Shown: positions 35,254-42,685 of the stretch, in pieces | How positions within the stretch are numbered: the first letter of the stretch is position 1 | Layout: each line of letters starts with the position of its first letter | DNA from: Nostoc sp. FACHB-973 | GTDB lineage: Bacteria; Cyanobacteriota; Cyanobacteriia; Cyanobacteriales; Nostocaceae | NCBI RefSeq assembly: GCF_014698115.1 | Contig: NZ_JACJSJ010000022.1 | Location: 1 to 64,000 of the forward strand | DNA: 64,000 nucleotides | Direction of reading: 5' to 3' | Notes under the pieces: generated by a model | What the model saw: only the letters and a program-made list of their open reading frames with translations | Databases searched by the model: none | What the model was told of the DNA's origin: nothing | Translations under genes and position numbers: made by a program

Positions 35254-36075
35254 ATGACAAATAGTGAAATTCACCTGATTACCAAGGAACGCCCCAGTCC
35301 GACTCCAGAAATATTAACAGCCCTGAAAGGGGGACTCCCTCTAGAAAAAGTAGATTTGCATGAATTCAATCTGCGGGGAGTTGATTTAAGACAAGCTAAC
35401 TTGAGTCAAGCCAAGCTACTAGGAGCCGACCTCAGTGAGATGGTTTTGAGTGATGCAAATCTGAGTGGAGCCGACTTTCGAGGTGCTAATCTGCGGGGAG
35501 CCGATTTGAGTGGAGCGAATTTGCAGGGAGCTTATTTAAACCGTGCTGACCTCCAACAAGCGAATCTCAGTGGCGCCAATTTGGAGGGAGCTAAACTCCA
35601 AGTAGCGCGTTATGATACACAGACGAAATGGCCTGAAGGGTATAATTACAAAGCTTGCGGAGCAGTAGGTCCAGGTGCTAATCTCAATGCAGCTTATCTC
35701 AATACAGCTTTTTTACGCGATGCAGATTTGCAAGGGGCTAATCTGCGGGGAGCCTACCTCAGCGGCGCTGACTTGACTGGAGCTAATTTACAAGGTGCGG
35801 CTTTGAGCGGTGCTGACTTAAGTAAAGCTTATTTGACAGGGGCTTCCTTACGGAATGCTCGATTAACTGGAGCCGATTTGCGGGGTACAGATTTGCGAGC
35901 AGCTGACCTCAGTAACGCAGAGATGGAGTATCTTCAAAGTATCGCTGGGGCAGATTTTACTCTTGCTCAAGGACTGACAGAAGCAATTAAAGCCATGCTT
36001 CACAGCCGTCCCGCATCAGAACTCGATGTTTGGAATGCTTATACCCGCAACACGACTCGTGAAAGTTTACAGTAG
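35254..36075 (+). CDS. Pentapeptide-repeat protein
   Basis: The 273-residue protein has a ~30-residue N-terminal region (PTPEILTALKGGLPLEKVDL) followed by about 35 A(D/N)LXX pentapeptides in two blocks (38-115 and 142-230), for example GADLSGANLQGAYL. Between the blocks is RYDTQTKWPEGYNYKACGAV, an insert found in many cyanobacterial pentapeptide proteins. The repeats form a right-handed quadrilateral beta-helix. A short helical tail ends LDVWNAYTRNTTRESLQ. Function is unknown. Position in the phycobilisome locus suggests, but does not show, a link to light harvesting. Confidence 0.9.
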   Translation: MTNSEIHLITKERPSPTPEILTALKGGLPLEKVDLHEFNLRGVDLRQANLSQAKLLGADLSEMVLSDANLSGADFRGANLRGADLSGANLQGAYLNRADLQQANLSGANLEGAKLQVARYDTQTKWPEGYNYKACGAVGPGANLNAAYLNTAFLRDADLQGANLRGAYLSGADLTGANLQGAALSGADLSKAYLTGASLRNARLTGADLRGTDLRAADLSNAEMEYLQSIAGADFTLAQGLTEAIKAMLHSRPASELDVWNAYTRNTTRESLQ

Positions 36076-36125
36076 AATTTAGAATTCAGAATCCAGAATT
36101 CAGAATTCAGAAGTAAAACAGGGTT

Positions 36126-36154
36126 GATATCATGTCCGCTTGATTACTTATCAT
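36126..36154. repeat. Half of an ATATCATGTCCG-type MITE
   Basis: GATATCATGTCCGCTTGATT ACTTATCAT matches the left arm of the element at 26313, but no right arm follows. The next element (36155) begins immediately, suggesting insertion into or replacement of the rest. Confidence 0.55.
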
Positions 36155-36282
36155 TAGGGATTTCCAAGAAATAAATTACTACTATTTGTGAGGTGGGCAT
36201 CTTGCCCGCCTATGATTACGGGCGGGCGTCTCGTCCGCCCCACAAGAAATAGCTGGATATTTTTTTATTTGGAAGTCCCTTA
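36155..36282. mobile_element. MITE with TAGGGA..TTCCAA ends
   Basis: The left end TAGGGATTTCCAAGAAATAA and the right end TTTTTATTTGGAAGTCCCTTA are inverted repeats with few mismatches. The centre contains a hairpin (GGTGGGCATCTTGCCCGCC and GGGCGGGCGTCTCGTCCGCC). Isolated right ends occur at 19845-19862 and 49757-49780. Confidence 0.7.
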
Positions 36283-36326
36283 TACAACGCGGAAGTTTGT
36301 ATTCCCCACTCCCTATTACCCCAAAC

Positions 36327-36578
36327 TTATAAAGCTTGCCACTTCTGTTTGAGAAGCGCTAAAAATGTAGCGTATCCTTCCGAAAAACCGGGCGGATCGG
36401 GTAGAACATATTGTGGAAATTCTTTATACGATCGCCAAGGTTCCGAAGCATGATGCCGCAAGTATAAAGCACATTCTGAGGAACCTGGTAGTCGCCAAGT
36501 CATTTGACCAGTTGGTGTATCAGTCACAAATGTCTCCCGAACTCGAAAAAGTTGATATTTTATTCTAGGTTTTGGCAA
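36327..36578 (-). CDS. Small conserved-looking protein, unrecognised
   Basis: An 83-residue soluble protein beginning MPKPRIKYQLFRVRETFVTD. It is rich in aromatic and proline residues (WRLPGSSECALYLRHHASEP, WRSYKEFPQYVLPDPPGF) with no membrane segment. Composition and codon use look coding, but no family is recognised. It is separated from the HEAT-repeat gene by 114 bp on the same strand. Confidence 0.55.
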   Translation of the reverse strand: MPKPRIKYQLFRVRETFVTDTPTGQMTWRLPGSSECALYLRHHASEPWRSYKEFPQYVLPDPPGFSEGYATFLALLKQKWQAL

Positions 36579-36692
36579 ATTGCCCGGATATTTTGCTCAA
36601 ATTTCAGGTAAAATCAGGTATTAGCCCTCGCTAAGTTGAGTTTTATCACATCATTGAGATTATTCACAATAACCCCGAATCAGCTCACTTCG

Positions 36693-37355
36693 CTATTGTG
36701 GCAACAAGTCTTCTAAAGCAGCTCCCACAACTCGGTGATCCGGATCTTGTCTGAGTTGGTTCAGGGCTTCTTTTGCCTGGGGCTGATCAAATCGTTTGAG
36801 GGCATAGGCAACTCGGACGCGCATCCGCCAAGATTCACTATTCACCAAGCTTAGTATTTGAGATAATGCCGCAGCATTTTGGCCAGAATCAGCCAGTAAG
36901 CCAAGTATATCAACAGATGATTCCTGAACTGTGAAATCTTCGTCTTTTAAACCATGAACGCAGATATCGAATAATTCTTCAGGACAATCCATTTCCGCCA
37001 TTGCTGCTAAAATACTGCGCCGCACTAACCAGTGGTCATCCTGATAAAATGTCAGAACTAGATGAGAAACTGCGACTCTACCAAATAGCGATAAAGAATT
37101 TGCCGCCTCAGCTCGCACGTTGGGGGTATCGTCAAATTTCATAATTTGCATCAAAGCAGCAAAAGATTCCGCTGATTGTTGGTTACCCAAACCCCTTGCT
37201 ACAAAGGAACGCACCAAAAATTCTGAGTCACGCAGTTTACTAGTTAGCAGAGGAACTGCAACTTCAGATTCATAATCCTTGAGCGCGGCGATCGCTTTCA
37301 AACGATACTGAAAATCTGGATTCTCCAGCTCAGCTTTAATTTTATCGATTTCCAT
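36693..37355 (-). CDS. HEAT-repeat protein of the phycobilin-lyase (CpeZ/CpeF/NblB) type
   Basis: The 220-residue all-alpha protein starts MEIDKIKAELENPDFQYRLK and consists of HEAT repeats (YESEVAVPLLTSKLRDSEFL, NVRAEAANSLSLFGRVAVSH, WLVRRSILAAMAEMDCPEEL, TVQESSVDILGLLADSGQNA, RMRVRVAYALKRFDQPQAKE). This is the fold of the CpcE/F, CpeY/Z and CpeF bilin lyases or chaperones and of NblB. Context among phycoerythrin genes favours a phycoerythrin lyase or chaperone, but the subgroup is not resolved. ATG 37355 is chosen; upstream frame codons lie in a MITE. Confidence 0.75.
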   Translation of the reverse strand: MEIDKIKAELENPDFQYRLKAIAALKDYESEVAVPLLTSKLRDSEFLVRSFVARGLGNQQSAESFAALMQIMKFDDTPNVRAEAANSLSLFGRVAVSHLVLTFYQDDHWLVRRSILAAMAEMDCPEELFDICVHGLKDEDFTVQESSVDILGLLADSGQNAAALSQILSLVNSESWRMRVRVAYALKRFDQPQAKEALNQLRQDPDHRVVGAALEDLLPQ

Positions 37356-37376
37356 AGGTGCATTTATTAGGGTTAT

Positions 37377-37502
37377 TAGACCTCTTGCAAAAGTCCCTAA
37401 CACCCCACCCCCAACCCCTCCCCTTAGCAAGGGGAGGGGAGCGTTTGCTTTACTCAAATGCGTGGTGGGGTTCTTTATTTTTGATTTATGCAAGAGGTCT
37501 AT
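37377..37502. mobile_element. MITE with TAGACCTCTTGCA ends
   Basis: TAGACCTCTTGCAAAA and TTATGCAAGAGGTCTA are near-perfect inverted ends. A central hairpin, CCCCTCCCCTT and AAGGGGAGGGG, is also present. It lies in the short divergent spacer, 22 bp from the start of the HEAT-repeat gene, so it probably sits between that gene and its former promoter. Confidence 0.8.
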
Positions 37503-37660
37503 TCTTTACTTTATTTTACAAATGGCAAAAAATAGCGATCGCATTTGGGAAGATTACTAGGGACTGGGGACTAGGGACTGGGGAATAGGAATTAAAAGTT
37601 AATATCCAATACTTAGTATCCAATACCCAGTACCCAATCCCCAATCCCCAGTACCCACCC

Positions 37661-38242
37661 ATGACTCAATTAACCGAAACTGTCAAGCAATTAATAGCCA
37701 AAGCCAGAATTGTCAGCTTTGCACAGTGGGAACAGTCCCATCCTGAAGCAGCGATCGCTATATTTCAAGCTGCGGATGATAATCTCCGCTATCTCAGCGA
37801 CGAAGACTTACTACAGATCAAAACTTTAGCACCCAATTATTCTGCCTTGATTCCTGTTGCTGAGTTATTACGCGATCGTGCAGGGGAAATCGTTGATGAA
37901 GCAAGAGTTCAGGTTTTGCTGACTTATCCTCAAATTATCGAGCCTGGAGGAGGTCTTTATCCCCCTGAACGCGCCCAAGCTTGCTGGCGAGATTTTTGGC
38001 ATTTTCTCCGCTGCATTACTTACGGTATCGCAGGTTCCCATACTGAATATACCAGTCCCAGCGGACTGCACTATATGAATTTGCTTTATCAGGAATTACA
38101 AGTTCCTTTGGATGCAATGGTTTTGGGCTTAAAAAGTATCAAAGCTGCTAGTTTGAAACGCTGCCAAACCAATGACCAAGAAACTCTTGCTCCTTATTTT
38201 GACCATTTAATCGCTCAACTAGCTACTTTCCAAATCCAGTAG
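37661..38242 (+). CDS. Orphan phycobiliprotein-like globin
   Basis: The 193-residue protein has phycobiliprotein features: AIFQAADDNLRYLSDEDLLQ at the front, LTYPQIIEPGGGLYPPERAQ (compare the EQPQLI.PGG of beta subunits) and the bilin-site segment ACWRDFWHFLRCITYGIAGS, whose first Cys aligns with Cys82/84. It ends APYFDHLIAQLATF, like the SYFD helix of beta chains. It lacks the second bilin Cys and much of the usual subunit-interface wording, so it is not an ordinary rod subunit. It is divergent from the HEAT-repeat lyase-like gene. Role unknown: perhaps a bilin carrier, sensor or assembly factor. Confidence 0.75.
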   Translation: MTQLTETVKQLIAKARIVSFAQWEQSHPEAAIAIFQAADDNLRYLSDEDLLQIKTLAPNYSALIPVAELLRDRAGEIVDEARVQVLLTYPQIIEPGGGLYPPERAQACWRDFWHFLRCITYGIAGSHTEYTSPSGLHYMNLLYQELQVPLDAMVLGLKSIKAASLKRCQTNDQETLAPYFDHLIAQLATFQIQ

Positions 38243-38280
38243 TACTGAAAAGTTATACTATTTTGGATTTTGGGTAACGA

Positions 38281-38991
38281 TTCAGAATTCAGAATTCAGA
38301 ATTCAGAATTCAGAAAAGATACGTAGGGTGCATTAGCGACAGCGTAACGCACGATTCTTAAGGATTTGGTGCGTTACGCGAAACGCTAACGCACCCTACA
38401 AATACTTAATTTTGTTCAAAAATCAAACCTGATTCCTATATCATGTCCCGGCAATTACAGCGTTTTTCATCTATTTAAACCACAATCCCCAGTAGGGGCG
38501 CACAGCTGTCATTGGTGTCAACTTAACGCGAAACGGGCGAATGGAATTCGCGTCTACACTAAACTTTACCTGCCTATCGCGCTTGCGCTGCGCTTGGCGC
38601 ACCACGCAGGTTTCAAAACCCTTAATTTTCTGTTAGGACAAGGTAGGCGGACGAAAGCCTGTGTAGCCGCGAATTCCATTCGCCAAGGCTTAAGTAGACA
38701 CGTATGCACAGCTGTGCGCCCCTACAACCTGGTCTATTTACCTAAAAATTGCTGTAAGCATAATACCTGGAACCCCAAAAAAGTAAAGCTGTGCTTGAGC
38801 TAACCTCCCCGATATCACGGGGTAGGTTCGGGTAATTTGGTGGACACGATATCATAACCAATTCGCACTTGGGCGATCGCCAAAAGCCAACGCTCAGACT
38901 TTCCGCAAAATCTCAATTCCAAAATTGTATTAGCCTACTGACTGACTTTTACCCACAGTTTTAGCATTCAGTAATAATTCTAAGTTTTTTT
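38281..38991. repeat. Dense repeat block before the kinase cassette
   Basis: It starts with GAATTCA heptamers (38281-38313). A palindromic element follows at 38323-38399 (GTAGGGTGCATTAGCG facing CGCTAACGCACCCTAC). Then comes a CGCACAGCTGTGCG palindrome split in two: GTAGGGGCGCACAGCTGT (38492-38509) and CACAGCTGTGCGCCCCTAC (38707-38725), with ~200 bp between them that itself has inverted parts (GGGCGAATGGAATTCGCG and CGCGAATTCCATTCGCC). No gene is supported. Confidence 0.65.
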
Positions 38992-39020
38992 TTGACAAGT
39001 GATTATTGTTGAGTTATTCT
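38992..39020 (+). promoter_or_regulatory. Sigma-70-type promoter of the kinase gene
   Basis: TTGACA (38992-38997), a 17-bp spacer and TATTCT (39015-39020). A T-rich run lies just upstream. The start point would be near 39027, leaving a ~22-nt leader to the ATG at 39049 and arguing against the GTG at 39034. Confidence 0.65.
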
Positions 39021-39048
39021 AAAAACTGTATAGGTGTCTTCGGTAAAA

Positions 39049-40194
39049 ATGACTAGAACAAAGCAAACCATCGGCGGACACTACCAAATCCTATCTAGCT
39101 TAGGTGAAGGAAATTTTGGGCGAACTTATCTAGCAGAAGATTTACACGCGAAAAAACGCAAGGTTGTAGTTAAGCAATTTTCCTTTGTTTGTAATAGTCA
39201 ATCCACATTTAATAAGGCTAAGGAATTATTTGACAGGGAAGGGGAAGTTTTATATGAGTTGAGTAATGGGTTACAAAATAACCAAATACCGCGTTTTATA
39301 GCATTTTTTGAAGAAAATCAAGAATTTTATTTAATCGAAGAGTTTATTGAAGGACAAACCCTCAGAGAAGAATTAGCTCAAAAAATCAGACTACCAGAAA
39401 ATGAAGTAGTGGATTTGCTCAAAGATGTTTTGTGTATTCTCAAAGTAATAAATGAAAAGGGAATAATTCATCGAGACATCAAGCCAGATAATATTATTAT
39501 ACGTGCGAGTGACGGCAAACCCACATTGATTGATTTTGGTGCGGTAAAAGAAATAACTCAATTGCAGCCCAAACCAACAATTATTTACACGCCAGGATAC
39601 AGCCCCCGGGAACAATTCAACGGCTCGGCAAAATTCAATAGTGATATATATGCGTTGGGAATGACAGCGTTAGAAGCGCTAACAGGATTAGAACCAGAAA
39701 AGTTAAAAGATGACACAGGTAAGGTAATCTGGTCTAATCAAATCCAAGGGAGCGATCGCTTAGTAGAAATCCTCCAAAAAATGGTTGATGAAGACTATCG
39801 CATTCGATATCAATCAGCAGAGGATGTACTAGCTGATTTAGTGCGAGTAAAACAGCCGAAAAACACTGTGATGCTTGCACCAAAAAATCATTTGCCAGTT
39901 CAAACCATACACAAAACTGTTTTCCAGCCAACAAGCGTTATACCCCAATGGTTCAAGTTTCCAATTTTACCACTCATCGTAATTGGAATATTTGGTTCAA
40001 CGTCATTTTTTGCTGTCAAAAAATTACTCATGCCCCTACAAGTAAACTCTGATGTTTCTCAACCGGAACTCCAAAAACTAACACCAAAAAAAGCTGATTC
40101 TAAATCTTCCAACGTATCTGATAGTAATAAAAATCAAGAAAAAATTAATCCTTGTCCTCCAATTCTGGCACCTGGTCAAATTTGTAAAAAATGA
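39049..40194 (+). CDS. Membrane-anchored Ser/Thr protein kinase with C-terminal CPPIL-C module
   Basis: A 381-residue Hanks-type kinase. It shows the glycine loop LGEGNFGRTYLA, the VAIK-type Lys42, the catalytic loop IIHRDIKPDNIII (Asp143), LIDFGAV (Asp162) and TPGYSPREQ, all the residues needed for activity. A single transmembrane helix lies at about 303-325, so the kinase is cytoplasmic and the ~55-residue tail is outside. The tail is polar and ends NPCPPILAPGQICKK, with Cys369 and Cys379. The same module ends the products at 40216 and 42686. First gene of a five-gene plus-strand cassette with its own promoter. The substrate is unknown; the neighbouring protease's cytoplasmic tail is one candidate (inference). 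Confidence 0.9.
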   Translation: MTRTKQTIGGHYQILSSLGEGNFGRTYLAEDLHAKKRKVVVKQFSFVCNSQSTFNKAKELFDREGEVLYELSNGLQNNQIPRFIAFFEENQEFYLIEEFIEGQTLREELAQKIRLPENEVVDLLKDVLCILKVINEKGIIHRDIKPDNIIIRASDGKPTLIDFGAVKEITQLQPKPTIIYTPGYSPREQFNGSAKFNSDIYALGMTALEALTGLEPEKLKDDTGKVIWSNQIQGSDRLVEILQKMVDEDYRIRYQSAEDVLADLVRVKQPKNTVMLAPKNHLPVQTIHKTVFQPTSVIPQWFKFPILPLIVIGIFGSTSFFAVKKLLMPLQVNSDVSQPELQKLTPKKADSKSSNVSDSNKNQEKINPCPPILAPGQICKK

Positions 40195-40215
40195 TAAAAG
40201 CAGAAAAAGACTACT

Positions 40216-40437
40216 ATGATTATTGAGAATGGTAGATTACAAGTAGCATTATTCATTATCGGTGCTTTTGGTAGTCTCGCAACAGTAGTAAACGTTGCTT
40301 ATATTAGTTGCGATCGCTTTGGTTGGTGCAAGAACATCGAACCGACTGAAAAACTGATAAATCCCTGTCCTCCTATCTTACCTCCTGGTAAAGTTTGCAA
40401 CTATCGATATCCTAAAAAAACTCTCATGGAGAGATAA
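40216..40437 (+). CDS. Small single-pass protein ending in the CPPIL-C module
   Basis: A 73-residue protein: short N-terminus, one membrane helix (about 8-30, LQVALFIIGAFGSLATVVNV), then SCDRFGWCKN and a tail LINPCPPILPPGKVCNYRYP. The tail module (Cys51 to Cys61) has the same spacing as in the kinase upstream. It starts 21 bp after the kinase stop, so the two are co-transcribed. It looks like a kinase tail without the kinase. No known family recognised. Confidence 0.75.
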   Translation: MIIENGRLQVALFIIGAFGSLATVVNVAYISCDRFGWCKNIEPTEKLINPCPPILPPGKVCNYRYPKKTLMER

Positions 40438-40653
40438 ACTAAACAAATCTACCATCACCAAAGTTATCAAAAATGCTCTACAACTTCCAGGAACTAATAG
40501 TATTTAACTAGTATTTATCCAGCCATAAAATACAGAATCTTTACCAAAAAAAAAGACAAAATACTAAAACTTAAAATGTATACATAGCTTCATATCGTAA
40601 GATACTGAAATATACAAAAATATTCTTTCTATCATCCTGCAAGAGGTACAAAA
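40438..40653. other. Spacer within the cassette
   Basis: 216 bp of AT-rich sequence with an A-run and no repeat elements. It may carry a second promoter for the COP23-type gene. Nothing else is visible. Confidence 0.35.
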
Positions 40654-41202
40654 ATGAATCCGAAAAGTAGTTTATCTCTAATGGCAGCATTTATGTTGAC
40701 ATTAGCATCTGCTATTGCACCCACTACAAATGCTCAGGCAAATATCAGTGAACGTTTTGTTTGCAAAAAGTCTAATGGTACATGGACAACTGTCTACCAA
40801 GACTCACGCAGAGAAAAACCCTTTATTCGTTGGACTTCTGACTTTGGTGGTTTAGCTAACTATACACGCGAACAACGCTGTCTGGAAGTGACTAGCAGAT
40901 TAAATGACTACATGATAAATCAGCGTCCGTTTTACATGACTACCGGTAGGACTAAAGACGGAAAGTATCCTATCGTTTGCCGGACTGACTTTCAAGGTGG
41001 TGGTTGCAAAGGGCTGATTTACACTTTAGATCCTAATGGACGTACACCTCCCGATGCGATCGTCAAAGAGTTACTAGAAATTGTTAACCCTGAAGTAGGA
41101 CCTTCATTAGGCGTAGCAGCAACAAGTTGCCCCTTGTATGTTAATGTTCGTTTATATTTACAAGGTAAATCTAGTGCTAAATATGTTTGTAGAACTAGAT
41201 AA
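40654..41202 (+). CDS. COP23-type secreted cysteine-rich protein
   Basis: The 182-residue product has a signal peptide (cleavage near TNAQA) and a single domain resembling the cyanobacterial 'circadian oscillating protein COP23' family: FVCKKSNGTWTTVY, PFIRWTSDFGGLANYTREQRC, YPIVCRTDFQGGGCKGLIYT and a final YVCRTR. Six cysteines suggest three disulfides, so it should act outside the cytoplasm. COP23 was described as a membrane-associated, rhythmically expressed protein of unknown function in a unicellular cyanobacterium. Such domains are often found beside trypsin-like proteases, as here. ATG 40654 is preceded by AAGAGGTAC. Confidence 0.8.
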   Translation: MNPKSSLSLMAAFMLTLASAIAPTTNAQANISERFVCKKSNGTWTTVYQDSRREKPFIRWTSDFGGLANYTREQRCLEVTSRLNDYMINQRPFYMTTGRTKDGKYPIVCRTDFQGGGCKGLIYTLDPNGRTPPDAIVKELLEIVNPEVGPSLGVAATSCPLYVNVRLYLQGKSSAKYVCRTR

Positions 41203-41238
41203 CTTTAAACTTCGACAGCTTGAAAAAGCAGTTTGCTG

Positions 41239-42531
41239 ATGAAACGAACTTTGACCATAGTCTTGAGTTTAGCCTGCATTTGTGTCCCATTGTTGGAACC
41301 ATCAACGCAGGCTATTAATTCTTTGGTTATTGCTCAAACAATTTCTAGCAATAACAAATCTGATGCAGAAATTAATAGTATTGCTCAAAAAATTACAGTT
41401 CAAATATTTGAAGTAGTTTCTCAACAAGAAGAAAACTTTATTGGAACTGGATTTATAGTTAAAAAACAAAGTAAACAAGGTAATAATTTTGATTACCAAG
41501 TATTAACTAACGCTCATGTAGTAAAAAAACTGCATACTGGATACCAATATCAAATTAAAACTTATGAAAATCGCACTTACAAAGCTTTTTTACCGAAAAA
41601 TGCAAATAAATTTAAGAATTATGACTTAGCCATATTAAATTTTAGCAGTTCTGTTGGATATGAAACAGCAAAATTAGGTAAATCTGATAAATTGCAACCA
41701 CAAAACAAAATTTTTGTCGCTGGCTTTCCATGTGAATCTATTCAATGTAAACCTAAACTAACAATTAAATCAGGTGTAATCGCTCCTATAGAATTTCTCT
41801 TGCAGGGAAAAACTTTGGTTAATGGCTACAGAATAGGATACGATATTGATGTTCAATCAGGAACCAGTGGTGGGCCAATCATAGACACCGTAGGTGAAGT
41901 AGTAGGGGTTAATGGTAGGAGTAAATTTGTAGGTTCGCCCTTTGCCAATGCTCCAGATCCATACAGATTTGATGATAATACTCAACCAGAGAAAGATATT
42001 AAATTATTGATGGGATACTTTGCTTGGGGTATTCCGATTGAAACATATACGAAGCTGGATAATATAAACTCACCAATAGAAATTACTCCTCAATCTTCTT
42101 TATCTGGGAATACCCAACGAAATTCTTACACAAATTCAGAAGCTCAAGGGATTGTAATCAGCAATAGCTTAATAACAAATATAATTCTAATTCTGATTTT
42201 GGCTTTGATTCTAGGTATTGTTTGGTATTCATTCAAGCAGTGGAATAAATACAAAGCAGAAACCCAGCAAAAATCTCTAGCTATAAAAAATAAGCACGAA
42301 GAACAACAATCTAATCCTCCATTGAATTTTCAAGCTATTGAAGATAAAGAAAACCAGCAAGAATCTAATATTTATTCCGAAAGACAGCAGCCAAAAATTA
42401 CAGATAAAAAGCAAAAATTATCAAGCGGCAAAGCAATATTTGAGAAATTGTTTAAACCCTTTTATAGGATAAAAAACTACCAAAAAAAGAAGGTGCAAAA
42501 TCTATCTATAACAAAAAAACAAGATAAATAG
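41239..42531 (+). CDS. Membrane-anchored trypsin-like serine protease with basic cytoplasmic tail
   Basis: A 430-residue protein with a signal peptide (1-25), an extracytoplasmic chymotrypsin-fold domain with catalytic His93 (VLTNAHVV), Asp129 (KNYDLAIL) and Ser210 (QSGTSGGPI), and two cysteines (FPCESIQC). A strong membrane helix follows at about 311-331 (IILILILALILGIVWYSFKQ). The last ~100 residues are Lys/Gln-rich with several Ser/Thr and would be cytoplasmic. No PDZ domain is present, unlike HtrA/Deg. ATG 41239 is used, 36 bp after the COP23 stop. It is the one membrane protein of the cassette lacking the CPPIL-C tail. Confidence 0.85.
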   Translation: MKRTLTIVLSLACICVPLLEPSTQAINSLVIAQTISSNNKSDAEINSIAQKITVQIFEVVSQQEENFIGTGFIVKKQSKQGNNFDYQVLTNAHVVKKLHTGYQYQIKTYENRTYKAFLPKNANKFKNYDLAILNFSSSVGYETAKLGKSDKLQPQNKIFVAGFPCESIQCKPKLTIKSGVIAPIEFLLQGKTLVNGYRIGYDIDVQSGTSGGPIIDTVGEVVGVNGRSKFVGSPFANAPDPYRFDDNTQPEKDIKLLMGYFAWGIPIETYTKLDNINSPIEITPQSSLSGNTQRNSYTNSEAQGIVISNSLITNIILILILALILGIVWYSFKQWNKYKAETQQKSLAIKNKHEEQQSNPPLNFQAIEDKENQQESNIYSERQQPKITDKKQKLSSGKAIFEKLFKPFYRIKNYQKKKVQNLSITKKQDK

Positions 42532-42685
42532 ATGGGTTATCCTTCGGAACATTTCGTACTTCAGAAATAACACACACAAGAATCTCAAATTGAATTTTTC
42601 TTACCAACTTACTTATTTGGCAACATTTAAGATTATACTGACTAAATAAAAATGTGTTCAATTTTGGATTTTATTTTGCATCGCT

